From NCBI GenBank assembly GCA_902494345.1, contig CABUSV010000014.1:1-64000 (forward strand): DNA of 64,000 nucleotides, written 5' to 3'. The notes under the pieces are model-generated. The model did no database searches. It was not told the DNA's origin and saw only the letters and a program-made list of their open reading frames with translations. Origin of the DNA: an uncultured Collinsella sp. Lineage in GTDB: Bacteria; Actinomycetota; Coriobacteriia; Coriobacteriales; Coriobacteriaceae. Both the position numbers and the translations under genes were made by a program. Every line of letters starts with the position of its first letter. Position 1 is the stretch's first letter. Positions 8,706-15,712 of this stretch are shown one piece after another.

Positions 8706-9986
8706 TTACTGCTTTGTAGCGCGATCCAAGTGCCGGCGGCCAAACAGCAGCAACACCGCGGGAACTGCCGTCACGACCATGCCCGCACCAACGAGCGTCT
8801 GCTGCACGCCAAACGTCGCCGCCAGCCACGGGGCAATCGCCAGCGGGGCCACGCCGGCGAACATATTGCCAAAACCCATGACCGAGTTGATGCGACCGAG
8901 CTGCTCGAGCGGGGCCGTCGTTTGCACGATGGTGTTGTGGAGCGGATTGACGACGCCCCAGGCCACGCCCAGGGCAATCTGGCCGACAAGGGCTACGCCC
9001 ACGTACGGCGTTCCCACATAGAGCAAACTTCCCAGGCCCACGGACATAAGCGCCACGAGCAGCGTTTTAAGGTTGACCAGGTGCGGCGGCAAGCGTAGCG
9101 CGGCCACGGCGCCCAGCACCGCGCCCACGCCGCAGGCCGACGAGAGCCAGCCCATCCATTCGACACCGACGTGCAGGACATCGCGGTAGAAGAACGACTC
9201 CAGCGGATCGAAGGCGCCATAACCAAAGTTCGAAAGGAAAATGATGCAAAACAGCAGGGCGAGAACGCTATTGGTAAAGACCGTCTTGATACTGGCCGCG
9301 AAGGTGGCGCGGGAGGACGTGCTGGGGTTGGAGCTTTGTCCCGCACGCTCCCCTTCCTCTGCCGAATCGGTATCCGCATCCCCGGCGACATGGCTGGTCT
9401 GCGGCCTAAGGCCCCAACCGGCGACGAGCGCCAGCACGGTAAAGAGCATCATGAGCACAAACACCGCACGCGACGACGCAGCCGCCGCGAGAAAGCCACC
9501 CAACGTGGGTCCGACGATAATACTCACGTTTGAGAACATGGCGATGGCGGAGTTGATGTCTTTGAGCTCGACGGGATCATCGGTGAGGTAGGCCGGATAG
9601 GACGTGGCAATGGGCTGGGCGAATCCCATCACAAAGCCCAGAAACACCGCGCCAAGCAGGACGACGCCGGTCGCGCTACCAAAGGCGATGATTGCCGTGC
9701 CAGTTGCGAGAGCGCCGACGATGCTCAGCAAGAAATGGCGGCGCGGACCCCAGGCGTCGAGCGCCGCGCCGCCCGCAAAGGATCCCAAGATCACGAAAAC
9801 GTTCATGAACAGGACAGCCAGCGATGTCGCGACGACCGAGGCATCATCTGCATAGGTGAGCGTCCCGATGACGCCGATAAAATAACTGGTCTGAAACCCG
9901 GTGTAGATGAGGAAGCGCATTGCCACCAGGCGTTTAGCCTGCGCGGACAGCGATGATTGAGGCTTTGAGAAAAGAGAGGCGAGCAT
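8706..9986 (-). CDS. MFS transporter, drug or siderophore exporter type
   Basis: This 426-residue inner membrane protein has about 12 hydrophobic segments, with a central hydrophilic loop (residues about 195-225, rich in D, E, S). The sequence resembles the EntS/MFS_3 group of exporters. The start at 9986 has AAGGAG five nt upstream; a 13-residue upstream extension lacks support. It has no close operon partner: hairpins follow the stop and the upstream moaC-mobB gene is 265 nt away. The substrate is unknown; export is inferred from family resemblance only. Confidence 0.85.
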   Translation of the reverse strand: MLASLFSKPQSSLSAQAKRLVAMRFLIYTGFQTSYFIGVIGTLTYADDASVVATSLAVLFMNVFVILGSFAGGAALDAWGPRRHFLLSIVGALATGTAIIAFGSATGVVLLGAVFLGFVMGFAQPIATSYPAYLTDDPVELKDINSAIAMFSNVSIIVGPTLGGFLAAAASSRAVFVLMMLFTVLALVAGWGLRPQTSHVAGDADTDSAEEGERAGQSSNPSTSSRATFAASIKTVFTNSVLALLFCIIFLSNFGYGAFDPLESFFYRDVLHVGVEWMGWLSSACGVGAVLGAVAALRLPPHLVNLKTLLVALMSVGLGSLLYVGTPYVGVALVGQIALGVAWGVVNPLHNTIVQTTAPLEQLGRINSVMGFGNMFAGVAPLAIAPWLAATFGVQQTLVGAGMVVTAVPAVLLLFGRRHLDRATKQ

Positions 9987-10160
9987 GGAAACTCCTTGTT
10001 TTATACGAATGCGGACGGCGGGCATTCGCCACCGTCTATCGAATCAATCAATCCGCATGAAACACTAAGGACGCATCAGGACCCTTCTCTCCGTTTTTCG
10101 CCCATCATGAACTACTTGGTAGATTGTAAGGCATGTCTCACACATCTACCAAAGCAAAAA

Positions 10161-10193
10161 CCACCACAAAGGTGCCTGGCCCCTTTGTGGTGG
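10161..10193 (-). terminator. 12-bp hairpin with T-tract (CCACC...AAAGG family, inverted copy)
   Basis: Arms 10161-10172 and 10182-10193 are perfect; the minus strand continues GGTTTTTGCTTTGG. It is the reverse complement of the 8576-8608 hairpin. Confidence 0.65.
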
Positions 10194-10212
10194 AAATGAC
10201 GTTTGCCCAGAT

Positions 10213-10253
10213 AAAACCTGCCAAAATAAACCTGTCCCTATTTGGCAGGTTTT
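10213..10253 (-). terminator. Terminator overlapping the moaC-mobB stop codon
   Basis: Arms 10213-10225 and 10241-10253 (AAAACCTGCCAAA with its complement) form a perfect 13-bp stem that includes the stop codon at 10252-10254. The distal arm ends in TTTT. Confidence 0.6.
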
Positions 10254-11556
10254 AGGCCAGATGATCCTGGATGAGGTCGCAGATGGCTCGGGCGTCGTTG
10301 ATGTTGATGGCTCGGGTCGCAAAGCCGGCATCGAATGCCTGACGCGCCAGGGCCTCGTTGCAGGCAAGGGCCAGCGTGTGACCGTCGACCAGGTCGAGCG
10401 AGCTCTTGCCGCGCAGACGGTCGACACCGGAGCGCGCTACCACGATGTTGTCGAAGCCCTCGGTCTTGTAGCCCTCGATGATCACCACGTCGACATCGTT
10501 GTAGCGCGACAGCAGCTCGCGCGCGGGCATCTCGTCCTCCTCGCGCGTGTCGGCGTACTCCGCCCAGCGCGTGGCGCAGATGAGGCCCACGTGCTTGGAT
10601 CCGGCCTGGTGATGGCGCCACGTATCCTTAGCGGGCACGTCGATATCAAAGCCGTGGTGCCCGTGATGCTTGAGTGAACCCACGCGCAGGCCGCGGCGGG
10701 TGAGCTCGGCGATAACCTTCTCGACAAGCGTGGTCTTGCCCGAGTTTTGGTAGCCGATAAACGCGATCGCGGGGACAGCCGGAATGGGAGCTGCGGGCGC
10801 GACGGTGACGGGTGCGCTCGCGGGTGTGGCACCGTCAGCGGCCACGGCCTCAACAGCAGCGGCCTGACGCTCGGCACGATCCCACACGCCCGAGCGGCCG
10901 CCCTCCTTGTGCAGCAGGCGAACATCGACGATCTCCATACCACGATCGACCGCCTTGCACATGTCATAGATGGTCAGACACGCGGCACTCGCGCCGGTCA
11001 GAGCCTCCATCTCGATACCCGTCTTGCCCGTCACGCCCGCCGTGACCAGCACGTGAAAGCCAACCTGCCCGTCCACGCGCGCTGGCGCCCAGCCCTCGGG
11101 CATATCCTCGACAGGCATCCCCGCCGGAGCGATGGGCGCAATGTCGCACTTGCTCTTGGTAATGAGCAGCGGATGGCACATGGGAATAATATCGCTCGTG
11201 CGCTTGATGGCCATGATGCCCGCCACGCGCGCGCAGGCAAGCACGTCGCCCTTCTTGGCTCGGTCTTGCAGCACCATGGCCTGCGTCTCGGGGTGCATGA
11301 GGATGGTGCCTTCGGCGATGGCAATGCGATGGGTCTCGGCCTTGTCGGACACGTCGACCATGCGCACCTCGCCCTTGGCGTCCACGTGCGTCAGCTCGTC
11401 GCGACGGGCGTCGCGGGCGGGCTCGGCGGCAGCGCTGGCAGTCGGCTGTGCGGACGCGTCGGCGTTGCCAGCATTCGCCGCAGCCGTGACTTTGTGGGCA
11501 GACATCGCGGCCCTGCGAGCGGCCTTGGTGGCATCGGCGTACCTGCTCTTGGCCAT
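10252..11556 (-). CDS. moaC-mobB: MoaC-MobB fusion, molybdenum cofactor biosynthesis
   Basis: This 434-residue protein joins two steps of molybdopterin biology. The N-terminal part (about 45-215, after an Ala-rich leader) is MoaC, which with MoaA converts GTP to cyclic pyranopterin monophosphate; it shows MVDVSDKAETHR, IPMCHPL and GKTGIEMEALTG. After an Ala/Pro linker the C-terminal part (about 255-434) is MobB-like, a P-loop nucleotide-binding protein (GYQNSGKTTL, SLKHHGHH, VIIEGYK) that assists guanine dinucleotide cofactor formation. The start at 11556 has GGAGG eight nt upstream, within the end of moaA; only 4 nt separate the genes, so they form an operon. The fusion is seen directly; biochemical roles follow from the families. 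Confidence 0.93.
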   Translation of the reverse strand: MAKSRYADATKAARRAAMSAHKVTAAANAGNADASAQPTASAAAEPARDARRDELTHVDAKGEVRMVDVSDKAETHRIAIAEGTILMHPETQAMVLQDRAKKGDVLACARVAGIMAIKRTSDIIPMCHPLLITKSKCDIAPIAPAGMPVEDMPEGWAPARVDGQVGFHVLVTAGVTGKTGIEMEALTGASAACLTIYDMCKAVDRGMEIVDVRLLHKEGGRSGVWDRAERQAAAVEAVAADGATPASAPVTVAPAAPIPAVPAIAFIGYQNSGKTTLVEKVIAELTRRGLRVGSLKHHGHHGFDIDVPAKDTWRHHQAGSKHVGLICATRWAEYADTREEDEMPARELLSRYNDVDVVIIEGYKTEGFDNIVVARSGVDRLRGKSSLDLVDGHTLALACNEALARQAFDAGFATRAININDARAICDLIQDHLA

Positions 11557-11560
11557 ATGA

Positions 11561-12616
11561 TCATCCTCCGATTTGGGACATAAATCGTTGCGTGCCCTCA
11601 ATTATCGCGTGTTCCTGCGGTTTGTGGGCCACGGCATCGCGCCAAATCGAAAGTACCTGCATATCATCACCACGGCGCAGCGCCTCACGCACCGAATACT
11701 CGGCATCGCTGAACAGGCACGGACGCACGTTGCCATCGGCCGTCAGGCGCAGACGGTTGCAGTTCGCACAAAAATGATTGGACATGGCGCTAATGAAGCC
11801 GACCGTTCCCGCCGCGCCCGGAAAGTGCCAATAGCGCGCAGGGCCCGCGCCGGCAGGAGCGTCGTTGATGTCGAGCGGCTCGAGCTCGCCCAGCCCCGCC
11901 GCGGCGGCCCCGGCATTGATGCGCGCCCGCAGCTCGTCGCTCGGCACGGTATCGCTCGCGTCCCACAGCTCGGGATTGAGCGCGGGCGCATGCGGGTCCA
12001 CAGCGCAATGCGAGCTCGTGCGCTCGTCGCCAATGGGCATGTATTCGATAAAGCGCAGGTGGATGGGGCGATCGAGCGTGAGCCGCGCGAGGGCCGCCAC
12101 ATCCTGGTTGAGTCGGCGCACAACAACGCAGTTGACCTTAACGGGCTCAAAACCCCAAGCCAGCGCCGCGTCGATGCCAGCCATGGTCTGTTCGAGCCGG
12201 CCCAGGCGCGTGATCTTTCCAAACAGCGTAGGGTCGAGTGTGTCGAGCGAAATGTTGACGCGGTTAAGCCCGGCGTCTTTGAGCTGCGGCGCCAGCTTGG
12301 GAAGCAGGGCGCCATTGGTGGTAAGCGAGATGTCCTCGATCTGCGGGATCGCGTGGATGTCGCGAATGAGCGGAATGATGCGGCGGCTGACCAGCGGCTC
12401 GCCACCCGTCAGGCGCACGCGGCGAATGCCCTCCCCTGCCACCAAGCGCACAAAGCGGGCGATTTCCTCAGCACTGAGCAACTCGCCATGCGCGCGGGGC
12501 GCCACGCCGTCGGCCGGCATGCAATAGATGCAGCGGAAATTGCACTTGTCGGTAACGGCAATGCGCAGGTAGTTGATATCGCGGCCAAAGCCGTCATGTT
12601 GCACGTGCCCGTCCAC
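11561..12616 (-). CDS. moaA: GTP 3',8-cyclase MoaA (radical SAM)
   Basis: This 351-residue enzyme catalyses the first step of molybdenum cofactor synthesis. The radical SAM cluster motif CNFRCIYC is near residue 26-33, the SAM-binding segment GGEPL follows, and the C-terminal second cluster appears as CANCNRLR with a later Cys in CLFSD. The protein ends with the conserved Gly-Gly. The start is a GTG at 12616 preceded by GGGGAAGG. It is the first gene of a two-gene operon with the moaC-mobB fusion. Length is close to the family norm. Confidence 0.95.
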   Translation of the reverse strand: MDGHVQHDGFGRDINYLRIAVTDKCNFRCIYCMPADGVAPRAHGELLSAEEIARFVRLVAGEGIRRVRLTGGEPLVSRRIIPLIRDIHAIPQIEDISLTTNGALLPKLAPQLKDAGLNRVNISLDTLDPTLFGKITRLGRLEQTMAGIDAALAWGFEPVKVNCVVVRRLNQDVAALARLTLDRPIHLRFIEYMPIGDERTSSHCAVDPHAPALNPELWDASDTVPSDELRARINAGAAAAGLGELEPLDINDAPAGAGPARYWHFPGAAGTVGFISAMSNHFCANCNRLRLTADGNVRPCLFSDAEYSVREALRRGDDMQVLSIWRDAVAHKPQEHAIIEGTQRFMSQIGG

Positions 12617-12748
12617 ACAGCCTTCCCCTCACGCGGCGTTTTATTCTTCGGAAAACATAATACCCCACGAGAGAATCATGCCGACACCCGTACGACAGGA
12701 CAGGTCGCTTCGAGCAAGACCGGCTTCCCAAGCCCATCCTCAGCACAG

Positions 12749-12809
12749 ACCATCACAACATTCGATGCTTTTCCCGTTTTTGGCAAAAAACGTCGAATGT
12801 TGTGATGGT
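12749..12809. repeat. Palindromic repeat, copy 2 (ACCATCACAACATTC family)
   Basis: Seventeen-bp perfect arms (12749-12765, 12793-12809) surround a T/A-rich centre (GCTTTTCCC then GGCAAAAAA). It lies downstream of the DUF559-like gene and upstream of moaA on the minus strand, where it can act as a terminator. Confidence 0.75.
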
Positions 12810-12849
12810 TTGCCCGCCCACGGCACCCCGTAGAAGGGCCAGAGCGCCC

Positions 12850-13887
12850 CTAGAGTCCGCCGTCCCAGTGCCGAATCACGAATTCCCGCAGGTCGTTCTG
12901 ACGTTTCTGGAATGTCTCGCTTCGGTCGCACTTAAGACCCATAGCGAGCGCGATGGCATTCATCGCCCGGTGCAATTGCAGCTGATGGGCAAACTGAGTC
13001 CCGGTGAGGACGATCATCCTAAAGCCCAGCGCGCTCAGCACGGTCATACGCTCCGCATCCGACGCGCTGCGCTGTTTATCAAGATGGTCCGAACCGTTGT
13101 ATTCAATCCCCGTACCGCTCGCAGGCGCATATACGTCGATCTCGAAATACCCGGCCTTTGCGAGATACTTGAACTCGTTGGGAACATCGACCCGATGGTT
13201 GAGCTCAACCTTGGCGTATCCCAGCCCGCCCTGGGAACGTTTTGCTACGACCATGATTGCAGTGGCCGTCTCCATGGGCGATCGCGCGCCATCGTGCACG
13301 CGCTTGAGCACGGCCGCCGCACGTGTAGCCCCCTGACGAGATCGGTTCTCATTGCAGTAAGCATTCAAGTCGGCAACGGTATACCTCTGCCCCATCTCGA
13401 TATAATCGCCTGTCGACAGATGATTCAAATGGTATCGGGCACAGATTTCGTAGCCATATTCCAGCTGCTCGGGCTCGCTCATCCACGAACCCGCTTGGAC
13501 AAAGCACATGGCCTCATCAACCACCAGAAGGCCCTCTGCCACCTCGATAAGATGGCCTGGGGGTACCGGCGCCCCAAACACATGGCACCTAAATCCAGCC
13601 GGCGTCGAGCGCTCAAAATCGAAGTTGACGAGCGTATCGATATGATCGAGCTCTTCTCGTGAAATACCAAGCGAGACCAGATAGTCGGCAACGATCCCAA
13701 CTGCCATTGAAGCCCTCAGCCCCTTGGCATCGAGTCCCAATTTGGGCAGGCTCGCGGTCGGCTCCGCCTCGCTAGCAAGCGAGTCCTCATCGTATAGGCT
13801 GCTTGCTCGCGAGAGCGGCTCGGACGGGCGCGCCACGTTGTGGTACAGCCAGGCAGTCTTATGGGACAGGACGATCGGCAGGTCCAT
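12850..13887 (-). CDS. DUF559-like protein with a PD-(D/E)XK nuclease-type C-terminus
   Basis: This is a 345-residue protein that I cannot assign to a defined function. The last 130 residues contain YFEIDVYAPASGTGIEYNG followed by DHLDKQRSASDAER and LGFRMIVLTGTQ. The E-x-D and E-Y-x-G pattern resembles DUF559/very-short-patch-like endonuclease folds. The N-terminal part contains FRCHVFGAPVPPG and a Tyr-rich segment without clear homology. The ATG at 13887 follows a run of seven G that acts as its only Shine-Dalgarno; a GTG at 13944 gives a 19-residue extension. It stands alone between palindromic repeats. It could be an accessory nuclease or a defence-related protein, which is an inference. 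Confidence 0.7.
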   Translation of the reverse strand: MDLPIVLSHKTAWLYHNVARPSEPLSRASSLYDEDSLASEAEPTASLPKLGLDAKGLRASMAVGIVADYLVSLGISREELDHIDTLVNFDFERSTPAGFRCHVFGAPVPPGHLIEVAEGLLVVDEAMCFVQAGSWMSEPEQLEYGYEICARYHLNHLSTGDYIEMGQRYTVADLNAYCNENRSRQGATRAAAVLKRVHDGARSPMETATAIMVVAKRSQGGLGYAKVELNHRVDVPNEFKYLAKAGYFEIDVYAPASGTGIEYNGSDHLDKQRSASDAERMTVLSALGFRMIVLTGTQFAHQLQLHRAMNAIALAMGLKCDRSETFQKRQNDLREFVIRHWDGGL

Positions 13888-13989
13888 GAGCCCCCCCAAT
13901 GGAGTCGGATAACCAACCTTATTCCCCTGCCCACGGATCCGCACACCTTCGCGCTCAAGAAAGCGATTCCACCCGGTCGAGTGGCAGAA

Positions 13990-14054
13990 AAACCATCACA
14001 ACATTCGATGCTTTTCCCGATTTTGGTAAAAAACGTTGAATGTTGTGATGGTTT
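13990..14054. repeat. Palindromic repeat, copy 3 (ACCATCACAACATTC family)
   Basis: Seventeen-bp perfect arms (13990-14006, 14038-14054). The centre matches copy 2 closely. It sits between two divergently transcribed genes, so it cannot simply be the terminator of either neighbour. Confidence 0.75.
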
Positions 14055-14136
14055 GAGGCGAGGTGAGGGGCACAGAGGGCCAAAGCATCGTGCTTGGAGC
14101 GTGACTATTTTTTTCGCCCTGTCGTCAACACAAACC

Positions 14137-14167
14137 TTGACTCTATAATCGTTGTAGGGTTTTCACT
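14137..14167 (+). promoter_or_regulatory. MerR-type promoter candidate for the MATE gene
   Basis: TTGACT (14137-14142) is followed by a 19-nt spacer with an imperfect dyad (CTATAA...TTGTAG), then TTCACT. A long spacer with an internal dyad is the hallmark of MerR-activated promoters. A start site about 30-40 nt upstream of the ATG is expected. Confidence 0.35.
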
Positions 14168-14209
14168 ACACTGGTACCTAAACGAACCAAGCCAGAAAGT
14201 ACCCCGCCC

Positions 14210-15556
14210 ATGGAACACGACCTCACACGCGGCAATGTCCTTAAGACCATCGCGGTCTTTGCCCTGCCCTATATGCTCTCGTACTTTTTGCAGATGCTCT
14301 ACGGCATGGCCGACCTGTACATGATGGGGCAGTTTAGCGGCGCCGCCGGCATCACTGCCGTGGGCAATGGCGCGCAGACGCTCTATATCATTACCGTGAC
14401 GCTCGTGGGCCTGGCCATGGGAACGACGGTCATCGTCGGCCACGCCGTGGGTTCGCGCCGGTTTGACCGTGCCGAGACCGCCATAGGCAACACTATCACA
14501 CTCTTTATGGGCGTCTCGGTGGTGCTGGCCGCCATCTTGTTTGCACTATGCCCGCAAATCGTGGCGCTCATTGGCACGCCGGCCGAGGCAGTCGAAGGCA
14601 CCGCCGCCTACCTGCGCATCTGCTTTATCGGCATTCCCTTTATCGCCGCGTACAACATTCTTTCGGCCATCTTTCGCGGGCTGGGCGATTCGCGCTCGCC
14701 TATGTACGTGATTGGCGTCGCGTGCATCATTAACATCACGCTCGACTTTCTGTTTATCGGCCACATGGGGCTCGGCCCCGTGGGCGCGGCGCTCGGCACG
14801 GTAACCGCCCAGACGGCCAGCGTTGCCCTCGCGCTCGTGTGGCTCAAGAGCCGCCGCACGAACATCCACGTTAAGCGCAGCGACCTGCGCCCCCAGCCCG
14901 AGGTTCTCGGCAGCATTCTTAAGATCGGCGTGCCTGTGGCTGTGCAGGACGGCTGCATCCAGGTGGCGTTTATGTTTATCACCGTCATCGCCAACCACCG
15001 AGGGCTCGTCGACGCCGCCGCCGTGGGCCTGGTCGAGAAGATGATCAGCTTTTTGTTCATTGTGCCGAGCTCCATGGGCGCCACCGTCAGCGCACTCACG
15101 GCGCAAAACGCCGGCGCGGGCAAGGGCGACCGCGCACGTCAGGTGCTCAAAGACGCCATGACCATCTCGGTAGTGTATGGCTGTCTGATCACGGTGCTGA
15201 TGTGGCTGGTGGCACCGGCGTTTATTGGCTTTTTTGCCAAGGACCCCGCGGTGGTCGCGGCCGGTACCGGCTATATGCACAGTTATATTTTCGATGCAAT
15301 CTTTGCCGGCATCCACATTTGCTTTAGCGGCTTTTTCGCTGCGTATGGCAAGAGCTACATCGGCTTTGCGCACAACGTGCTGGCCGTGGCTCTCATTCGC
15401 GTGCCGGGCGCGTGGCTGCTGTCGAACGCCTATTCCGACACGCTGTTTCCCATGGGCATCGCCTCGCCGTGCGGATCGATTTTGTCGGCAGTCATCTGTG
15501 TTATCGCGTTTACCGTGCTCAACCGGCGCGGGGCTTTTGACAGGTTGGTGGCGTAG
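14210..15556 (+). CDS. MATE family efflux transporter
   Basis: This 448-residue inner membrane exporter has two MatE domains, about residues 15-175 and 235-400, each with six hydrophobic segments. It exports cationic or drug-like compounds in exchange for Na+ or H+. The ATG at 14210 has AGAAAG about 10 nt upstream and starts the family-typical LTRGNVLKTIAVFALP. A MerR-type promoter lies upstream, and a remnant of a regulator effector domain lies just downstream. Substrate unknown. Confidence 0.92.
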   Translation: MEHDLTRGNVLKTIAVFALPYMLSYFLQMLYGMADLYMMGQFSGAAGITAVGNGAQTLYIITVTLVGLAMGTTVIVGHAVGSRRFDRAETAIGNTITLFMGVSVVLAAILFALCPQIVALIGTPAEAVEGTAAYLRICFIGIPFIAAYNILSAIFRGLGDSRSPMYVIGVACIINITLDFLFIGHMGLGPVGAALGTVTAQTASVALALVWLKSRRTNIHVKRSDLRPQPEVLGSILKIGVPVAVQDGCIQVAFMFITVIANHRGLVDAAAVGLVEKMISFLFIVPSSMGATVSALTAQNAGAGKGDRARQVLKDAMTISVVYGCLITVLMWLVAPAFIGFFAKDPAVVAAGTGYMHSYIFDAIFAGIHICFSGFFAAYGKSYIGFAHNVLAVALIRVPGAWLLSNAYSDTLFPMGIASPCGSILSAVICVIAFTVLNRRGAFDRLVA

Positions 15557-15567
15557 CGGGGCAACGC

Positions 15568-15654
15568 GGAATCGCCCTGATCGATGACATCATCAGCGAC
15601 GATCCCGCGACCTATGTGACGCAGATCACGGTGCCGGTTTCCCCAGCAAAGTAA
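15568..15654 (+). pseudogene. C-terminal remnant of an effector-binding regulator
   Basis: A 28-codon open stretch ending in TAA encodes a tail such as DPATYVTQITVPVS, typical of the last strand of GyrI-like/BmrR effector-binding domains in MerR or AraC regulators. There is no start codon or upstream coding sequence. It directly follows the MATE gene, whose promoter is of MerR type, so it may be what is left of that pump's own regulator. The match is by eye on a short segment. Confidence 0.4.
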
Positions 15655-15691
15655 GAACCGCCCGGAAGGCATCATGCTTCCCGGGCGGTTC
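15655..15691. terminator. Bidirectional terminator between MATE and ligA
   Basis: Arms 15655-15665 and 15681-15691 (GAACCGCCCGG) extend with AAG/CTT inside. TTACTTTGC follows on the minus strand and TTCAATTAG on the plus strand. It lies between convergent genes. Confidence 0.7.
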
Positions 15692-15712
15692 TTCAATTAG
15701 GCTATCAATGCG

